Below, one piece after another: positions 59,523 through 64,000 of a stretch of DNA of 64,000 nt. Both the position numbers and the translations under genes were made by a program. The DNA is taken from NCBI GenBank assembly GCA_024401115.1, contig JAKSLP010000003.1, forward strand, positions 1 through 64,000. The letters are read 5' to 3'. The number at the start of each line of letters is the position of its first letter. Within the stretch, counting starts at the first letter, position 1. Under the pieces are notes generated by a model that saw only the letters and a list, made by a program, of their open reading frames with translations, was not told the DNA's origin and did not search any database. This stretch comes from Bacteroidaceae bacterium (GTDB lineage Bacteria > Bacteroidota > Bacteroidia > Bacteroidales > Bacteroidaceae).

Positions 59523-61643
59523 ATGGCAATTTTAACTAAAATTAGAAAGCACCGCAAAATCCTGTTGGGAGTAGTAGGTGGTGGCCTGCTGTTCTTTATC
59601 GGTGAGGTAGTTATGGAAGGTATTCAGTCTACCCAGAACCAGAGCAAGCAGGAGATTGGTGGTGTAAACGGAGACGTAATCTATATTCAGGATTATCAGA
59701 ATTTAGTTGATGAGTTTGCTGACGTCATCAAGATGTCACAGGGCACCAACAACTTGAATGAGGATCAGATGTCTCAGATTCAGGATCAGGTTTGGAACAC
59801 ATATGTAACCAATAAGTTATTAGAGGCTGAGTGCAAGAAACTGGGTCTCCGTGTATCAGACAAGGAACTTCAGAATATCATCAACGATGGTACAAACCCA
59901 TTGTTGCTGCAGTCACCATTCCGTGACCAGCAGACAGGTGCATTTGATAAGGACCAGTTGACCAACTTCCTGGCTGAATACAACCGTGTCATCAACAACA
60001 ATCAGATGCAGCCAGAGTTGAGAGAGTATTATCAGAGAATCTACAACTACTGGTCATTCATTGAGAAGACATTGCGTCAGAATATCCTGCAGCAGAAGTA
60101 TCAGTCTTTGCTGGCTGGCTCATTTGTTTCAAATCCAGTATCAGCTAAGGCAAGTTTTGAGGGTCGCACAAAGAGCAGTGATGTACTGTTGGCAGCCATC
60201 CCTTACACTGCAATCTCTGACAGTACCGTTAAGGTAACTGACGATGACATCAAGAAGGTTTACAATGAGCAGAAGGATGCTATGCTGCAGACCGCAGAAA
60301 GCAGAAATATCCGCTACATTGACGTATTGGTTACCCCAAGCCAGGAGGATAAGGACAATTTGATGGCAGAGATGCAGGAATACGCTTCAGAGCTGGGCAA
60401 TGCAGAAAATCTGACAGAGGCTGTTCGTAATGCTGCTTCGTTAGTTCCATATGCAAACATCGCAGTTAAGAAGTCATCTCTTCCTTCAGATGTTGCAACA
60501 GAATTGGATTCTGTATCGGTAGGTGCAATTGTTAATCCTTATTACACTGCATCAGACAACACCTACACTACCTTTAAGTATGTTGAGAAGGTAAGTCAGC
60601 CAGACTCTATCGAGTTCCGCCAGATTCAGGTAGAGGTAGAAAAGGCTGATTCTGTTTACGATGCTTTGAAGGCTGGTGCCTCATTCGAGGAAATGGCAAA
60701 GAAGTACGGTCAGGAGGGTAACACTACATGGTTGACCGGCAATCAGTATGAGGGTGTACAGTTGGATCTGAACAACACTAAGTTTGTGAACACCCTGCTG
60801 ACTGCTGACGTTAACAATCTGCAGAAGGTTGACTTGCAGAGTTTCGTTTCCATTCTGGAAGTAAAGAGCCGCAAGGCATATACCGACAAGTATAAGGTGG
60901 CTATCGTTAAGAAAGAACTGCAGTTCTCTCAGGACACATACCGTCAGGCTTACAATGCATTCAGCTCATTTGTAGCAACTAACACAGACATCAACGCTAT
61001 TCAGAAAAATGCAGAAGAGAAGGGCTACCGCGTATTGGAGCGTCTGGATATGTTCAACAATGAGCACAAGGTTTGCGGAATCAGCAGCACCCGTGATGCT
61101 ATGAAGTGGATCTTCGATGCTAAGGTTGGTCAGGTTTCTCCTTTGTATGAGTGTGGTGATAACGATCATATGCTGGTTGTTATGCTGACTGGAATCAATA
61201 AGGCTGGTTACCGTTCATTTGAATCAGTAAAAGAGACCTTGCGTCCAGAGGCCATCCGCAACGAGAAGGCTGAGCAGATCTTAGCTAAGATCGGTGATGT
61301 TAAGTCTATGGATCAGGCAAAGGGTCTTCAGGATGTTAGAACCGACTCTGTAAAGCACATCACTTTCGCAGCAGCAGCATTTGTTCCAGTTACCATGTCT
61401 AGCGAGCCTACATTAAGCGGTAAGGCAGCTGTTGCAAAGAAGGGCGACTTTGTAGGTCCATTCAAGGGCAACGGTGGTGTAATGATGTTCCAGGTATACA
61501 ACACCGAGAACAGCGAAGAGAAATTTGATGAGCAGGCAGAGATGCAGCGTTTGCAGCAGCAGGGTATGCAGGCAGCATCTAACTTTACCTCAGAATTGTA
61601 TCAGAAGGCAAAGGTGGTTGACAATCGCTACTTGTACTTCTAA
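59523..61643 (+). CDS. PpiD/SurA-type periplasmic chaperone-isomerase
   Basis: This is a 706-residue protein anchored by one N-terminal membrane helix (about 15-33). A SurA_N-like chaperone region (about 40-200, beginning G-E-V-V-M-E-G-I and N-G-D-V-I-Y) is followed by a parvulin-like core near 360-400 (F-R-Q-I-Q-V-E, A-G-A-S-F-E-E-M-A-K-K-Y-G) that is weakly conserved, so isomerase activity is uncertain. A second helical region follows. It probably assists folding of exported proteins at the inner membrane. Codon use is as biased as in the TPR gene, again suggesting high expression. Confidence 0.87.
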   Translation: MAILTKIRKHRKILLGVVGGGLLFFIGEVVMEGIQSTQNQSKQEIGGVNGDVIYIQDYQNLVDEFADVIKMSQGTNNLNEDQMSQIQDQVWNTYVTNKLLEAECKKLGLRVSDKELQNIINDGTNPLLLQSPFRDQQTGAFDKDQLTNFLAEYNRVINNNQMQPELREYYQRIYNYWSFIEKTLRQNILQQKYQSLLAGSFVSNPVSAKASFEGRTKSSDVLLAAIPYTAISDSTVKVTDDDIKKVYNEQKDAMLQTAESRNIRYIDVLVTPSQEDKDNLMAEMQEYASELGNAENLTEAVRNAASLVPYANIAVKKSSLPSDVATELDSVSVGAIVNPYYTASDNTYTTFKYVEKVSQPDSIEFRQIQVEVEKADSVYDALKAGASFEEMAKKYGQEGNTTWLTGNQYEGVQLDLNNTKFVNTLLTADVNNLQKVDLQSFVSILEVKSRKAYTDKYKVAIVKKELQFSQDTYRQAYNAFSSFVATNTDINAIQKNAEEKGYRVLERLDMFNNEHKVCGISSTRDAMKWIFDAKVGQVSPLYECGDNDHMLVVMLTGINKAGYRSFESVKETLRPEAIRNEKAEQILAKIGDVKSMDQAKGLQDVRTDSVKHITFAAAAFVPVTMSSEPTLSGKAAVAKKGDFVGPFKGNGGVMMFQVYNTENSEEKFDEQAEMQRLQQQGMQAASNFTSELYQKAKVVDNRYLYF

Positions 61644-61661
61644 TCTCAATAACGAACAATA

Positions 61662-61695
61662 AAAAGAGGCAATCACAATTGTGGTTGCCTCTTTT
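61662..61695. terminator. terminator after the PpiD-like gene
   Basis: There is a 15-base-pair stem with one G.U pair (arms 61662-61676 and 61681-61695) around AATT. A/T runs on both sides suggest it serves the convergent antitoxin-like gene too. Confidence 0.85.
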
Positions 61696-61740
61696 ATTTA
61701 TACAATAGTAGTCATTGCTCTCTAGTAATCTTTTGAAATG

Positions 61741-62130
61741 TCAAAGCTTACCATATTCTGCAACTTCCTCAGCTACCATGTTTGCACCTTCATCCACGAT
61801 GTCTGAGTCATAAGAAAGGCTGTAGGGACTTGTCAGCATAATCTTTAGTTGAAGGCAACTTTCAATCTTTGATATTGTCTCAAGCGAAAGGTTCTCCTGC
61901 CCCTTCAGCACCTTTGAAATATACTGCTGGCTACAGCCCATGAGTTCAGAAAGTTGTTTCTGTGACATGTGCATCTCCTCCATCTTGTCCAACATCATCA
62001 TGGCGATGTGCTGCGAATGGCGCAACCAAGCTCTGTTCTTCATGCGCCACTCTGCATTCTCGCGCCACTTTGAAGGTGTAGATGACTGATGTCCCTTCAG
62101 TTTAGCGATTACTTCCTCGTGTGTTCTCAT
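61741..62130 (-). CDS. XRE-type helix-turn-helix antitoxin-like protein
   Basis: This is a 129-residue protein. Residues 1-50 are charged and helical (W-R-E-N-A-E-W-R-M-K-N-R-A-W), and residues 50-95 form a Cro/XRE helix-turn-helix: M-S-Q-K-Q-L-S-E-L-M-G-C-S-Q-Q-Y-I-S-K-V-L-K-G. A short acidic tail follows. It lies 15 bases after the larger gene and has a near-perfect Shine-Dalgarno site, unusual in this genome. The arrangement, toxin-size gene first and HTH protein second, matches HigBA-type modules, in which the HTH protein both neutralises the toxin and represses the promoter. Confidence 0.78.
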   Translation of the reverse strand: MRTHEEVIAKLKGHQSSTPSKWRENAEWRMKNRAWLRHSQHIAMMMLDKMEEMHMSQKQLSELMGCSQQYISKVLKGQENLSLETISKIESCLQLKIMLTSPYSLSYDSDIVDEGANMVAEEVAEYGKL

Positions 62131-62135
62131 TGAAA

Positions 62136-62143
62136 CCTCCTTT
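62136..62143 (-). promoter_or_regulatory. strong Shine-Dalgarno site of the antitoxin-like gene
   Basis: On the minus strand AAAGGAGG lies 5 bases before the ATG at 62130. Few other genes in this window have such a site, so it may keep antitoxin synthesis ahead of the first gene, or mark acquisition from another lineage. Confidence 0.7.
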
Positions 62144-62145
62144 CG

Positions 62146-62697
62146 TTAATTGACTTCTTTCTGATAGTCGTCAAAAGAATCCTTATCCGTAATATCATTA
62201 TCGAGCATAAACCTACGAACCTTCTCCATCCTTGCCAATTCAACAAGCGTATGTTCTCGTTCCTGCATCGTATAGGTAAGCTTGATTGCGCCACCAGTTA
62301 TCACGTAGATTCCTGGCTCCAACTTGATGGCATAGATGCGCAACCATGATGCATGTCTTGGTGTATTATGCAAGCGAGCTTTTTCCTTGCCCAACAACAT
62401 CTCCGAAGTACGGTTATTCTCAAGTGGACGAAACACATCATCAAGGTTTGCCTCTGGAGAAATGTCCATGATGAGACATTGCAACTTCTCGCTATCCTCA
62501 ATCGTATCATAGATGGCTTGATTCACATCCGTAATCTTAAAGTATGATGTCAAATCCTCGAGGTTTACCCTGAAGAAATCGCGAAGCCATACTACATCAT
62601 TCCATTGTCCAAGAATAGAATCAAGTACATTGTCCTGACTATCATCGTATCTTACCGCCCAGAGTTTCTCGTTATCTGTTATTTGTTCGAAAGTCAT
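62146..62697 (-). CDS. candidate toxin of a toxin-antitoxin pair
   Basis: This is a 183-residue soluble protein. The C-terminal part contains R-I-Y-A-I-K-L-E-P-G-I-Y-V-I-T-G-G near residues 119-135 followed by M-Q-E-R-E-H-T-L-V-E-L, which recalls the R-x-F-y/x-V...T-G-G-x-I-K strand pattern of RelE/HigB-like toxins. The N-terminal half is acidic and not recognised. It is larger than a typical HigB (about 100), so the assignment rests mainly on the neighbouring XRE gene, spacing and promoter. An alternative is a two-gene regulator of unknown kind. Confidence 0.55.
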   Translation of the reverse strand: MTFEQITDNEKLWAVRYDDSQDNVLDSILGQWNDVVWLRDFFRVNLEDLTSYFKITDVNQAIYDTIEDSEKLQCLIMDISPEANLDDVFRPLENNRTSEMLLGKEKARLHNTPRHASWLRIYAIKLEPGIYVITGGAIKLTYTMQEREHTLVELARMEKVRRFMLDNDITDKDSFDDYQKEVN

Positions 62698-62714
62698 ATT
62701 TTAATTATTTAATG

Positions 62715-62745
62715 CAAAAATACACAAAAAAGAAACATCATACAA
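62715..62745 (-). promoter_or_regulatory. consensus promoter of the toxin-antitoxin-like pair
   Basis: On the minus strand TTG (62743-62745), 20 bases, then TATTTTTG (62715-62722). Transcription would start near 62708, about 10 bases before the ATG at 62697, so repression by the XRE protein would be expected here. Confidence 0.75.
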
Positions 62746-62849
62746 CTCATAGGTTGATTATTCGCAATTTTGTGCTTAATCTAATCAAATTTTGCATTAA
62801 TATAACGGAACACTAGGAGGAAACAATAGTCACAAAGTACAGAAACAAT

Positions 62850-63002
62850 ATGGATCCAAAGCGTAATTCAGTCATCATTTTGGGCACATATATCTTTTCT
62901 CTCTCCATAATATCTGGGTCAATCATTGTATGTTTTTATATATCTTCTCAGCTATTTGCATTAACAATCCAGAATCCTAGAACCATTACTTTACTGAAGT
63001 AA
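62850..63002 (+). CDS. possible 50-residue hydrophobic peptide
   Basis: This short frame begins M-D-P-K-R-N-S-V and continues as one long hydrophobic segment (I-I-L-G-T-Y-I-F-S-L-S-I-I and S-I-I-V-C-F-Y-I) with a short polar tail ending T-L-L-K. The positive N-terminus followed by one membrane helix is typical of small membrane proteins. Its stop at 63000-63002 abuts the stop of the convergent caspase-like gene with no gap. I see no good promoter or Shine-Dalgarno match at the right distance (an AGGAGG at 62815-62820 is too far), so expression is unproven. Confidence 0.35.
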   Translation: MDPKRNSVIILGTYIFSLSIISGSIIVCFYISSQLFALTIQNPRTITLLK

Positions 63003-63728
63003 TTATCTCCAATCCATCATAACAAAATTATCATCAAACTTGCCCCACATCACGGGATGCTGGCGATTCTTGCTAATCGTTTTTACGCCATCGCTTACGA
63101 ACTTGAATATTTCTTTGGCTGTTATGATTCTGTCTTTGTTCACATCAGCCCCACCACGTAGTCCTCTTTCAAGATAGGCGGTGAAGAAACCATTCTTCAT
63201 TCTGGCATTCTCAATAGAAGATTCTGTGGTACGAGATGACAGAAACAGGACCACATCCGATGTATGATTTGATGGATTAGATTGAGATATACCCTCTATC
63301 AGAACAGCAGAAATACATGCATCAGACAGTATCACTGGCCTGAGAGCAAAGCTCGAGCAAAAAGCAGAGCACAAAACCTCATAACTCAGCGCATTTTCCA
63401 TCTTCCTGCCCATATCATAAGGGCATAAGCCACCAGGATAGCCATGACCACTGAAATAAAGCACAACCATATCCCCTTTCTGTGCACGCGAAAATTGATC
63501 GCTCATGGCCTTCACAATAGCAGATTTGGTCGCAGCAACTCCAATTAACGTCATAACATTTTTGGTTTTCGTCTTAAATAGAGCAGCCATAGTCCTGGCA
63601 TCATTCTCTGGGAGCCGCAAACTCGGAATATGCTGATACTTAGCAATACCCACTGCCACTACGTATGTTTCAGCCCTTAACGCAGTGAATGCAAATATAA
63701 CAACCAAGAAGAAAAATATTTTTTTCAT
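63003..63728 (-). CDS. secreted caspase-like protease (peptidase C14 family)
   Basis: This is a 241-residue protein with a signal peptide (about 19 residues, ending A-L-R-A). The caspase fold starts Y-V-V-A-V-G-I-A-K-Y. The catalytic histidine is H95 in Y-F-S-G-H-G and the cysteine C138 in L-S-D-A-C-I-S. A loop D-V-N-K-D-R-I-I-T-A-K-E near residue 205 resembles an EF-hand. It is predicted to be periplasmic or surface-exposed and to cleave after basic or acidic residues depending on subtype; the substrate is unknown. It lies 5 bases downstream of a zinc-ribbon gene, so the two are one operon. Confidence 0.85.
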   Translation of the reverse strand: MKKIFFFLVVIFAFTALRAETYVVAVGIAKYQHIPSLRLPENDARTMAALFKTKTKNVMTLIGVAATKSAIVKAMSDQFSRAQKGDMVVLYFSGHGYPGGLCPYDMGRKMENALSYEVLCSAFCSSFALRPVILSDACISAVLIEGISQSNPSNHTSDVVLFLSSRTTESSIENARMKNGFFTAYLERGLRGGADVNKDRIITAKEIFKFVSDGVKTISKNRQHPVMWGKFDDNFVMMDWR

Positions 63729-63733
63729 CCGAC

Positions 63734-64000
63734 TTAATCGCAGTATTTACAACTACATGCCGGGCACTGTTTCTGATAGCGAACATTTCTGTAAGCCATG
63801 TTGCCTAATGGACGGCCACATGCAGGGTTAGGACATTTATATTTGGATGCATATTCTTCATCCAAATCGTGAAGCTGGCGTTGAACAGAAGTTGTACTCT
63901 GCCCCTGCATAAAGAAATAAATTCCTAAGAACAATGAAGCCAACACACAAATAGCACGAAAGACAACAGGAATAGGCAGAAGACCAAGTGCCATACCCAA
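63734..64000 (-). CDS. zinc-ribbon membrane protein, cut by window edge
   Basis: These are the last 88 codons of a gene that may extend past the window. The visible part has a hydrophobic segment (V-F-R-A-I-C-V-L-A-S-L-F-L-G-I-Y-F-F), a short charged linker, and a zinc-ribbon-like end with C-P-N-P-A-C and C-P-A-C-S-C-K-Y-C. Upstream Met codons exist inside the visible part, so it may be nearly complete, but no start can be fixed. It precedes the caspase-like gene by 5 bases, which suggests joint function. Confidence 0.6.
   Translation of the reverse strand: MGMALGLLPIPVVFRAICVLASLFLGIYFFMQGQSTTSVQRQLHDLDEEYASKYKCPNPACGRPLGNMAYRNVRYQKQCPACSCKYCD

Noticed and set aside
62815-62820. Perfect AGGAGG on the plus strand
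   Set aside because: No ATG, GTG or TTG lies at a usable distance; the nearest ATG is 30 bases away.
1-64000. CRISPR arrays, rRNA and tRNA genes, prophage or transposase genes
   Set aside because: None was seen: no regularly spaced repeats, no cloverleaf-like intergenic segments and no recognisable mobile-element proteins.

Overview
The window reads as a chromosomal segment of a Bacteroidales bacterium, most likely Prevotellaceae. The evidence is repeated use of the Bacteroidetes vegetative promoter (TTG/TTTG, about 20 bases, TAnnTTTG), near absence of Shine-Dalgarno sites, LruC/DUF4842 lipoproteins, DUF6057-, DUF6340- and DUF4105-type proteins, and a trp operon in the order trpBEGDCFA. No rRNA, tRNA, CRISPR array, transposase or prophage gene was seen.

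Layout. (1) 1-16.1 kb is an A+T-rich surface-glycan region: an acyltransferase, an LruC lipoprotein, a leftward set (GT2, pyruvyl transferase, FrhB-like Fe-S protein), a rightward set (one GT2 and four GT4-type glycosyltransferases), then a leftward set (two GT4, one GT2). No flippase or polymerase is present. (2) 16.1-20.6 kb is a compact cassette behind a textbook promoter: a 61-residue peptide, an HPr-kinase-like protein, a PqqD-like peptide-binding protein, a nucleotidyltransferase and an ABC exporter. This is a RiPP-type gene set, but it has no recognisable cyclase or protease, and it is the best candidate for an undescribed system. (3) 20.6-26.6 kb has a second LruC lipoprotein, a lipoprotein overlapping mazG, and rfbC followed by a TPR histidine kinase. 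(4) 26.7-33.5 kb is the trp operon. It is preceded by a leader peptide with tandem Trp codons and a terminator (a ribosome-mediated attenuator), and it carries an interspersed repeat between trpB and trpE.

(5) 33.5-42.8 kb is leftward: PBP1A-kdsB-M16-like, then a MORN-repeat protein, and a branching enzyme translationally coupled to a DUF6057 membrane protein and a small protein. (6) 42.9-46.2 kb is pyrB-pyrI-flavin reductase-glyA. (7) 46.2-54.0 kb is leftward housekeeping: a small acidic protein, a DUF6340-like lipoprotein, secA, a degenerate PafA-like phosphatase and a DUF4105 protein. (8) 54.1-61.7 kb is a rightward envelope block: coaX, an outer-membrane protein, a TPR protein, lptC, a CNNM/CBS protein and a PpiD-like chaperone. 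(9) 61.7-64 kb is accessory: a toxin-antitoxin-like pair, a 50-residue hydrophobic peptide, a secreted caspase-like protease and a zinc-ribbon membrane protein cut by the window edge.

Several genes have an in-frame TTG lying inside the promoter -7 box. In those cases the downstream ATG was chosen as the start.
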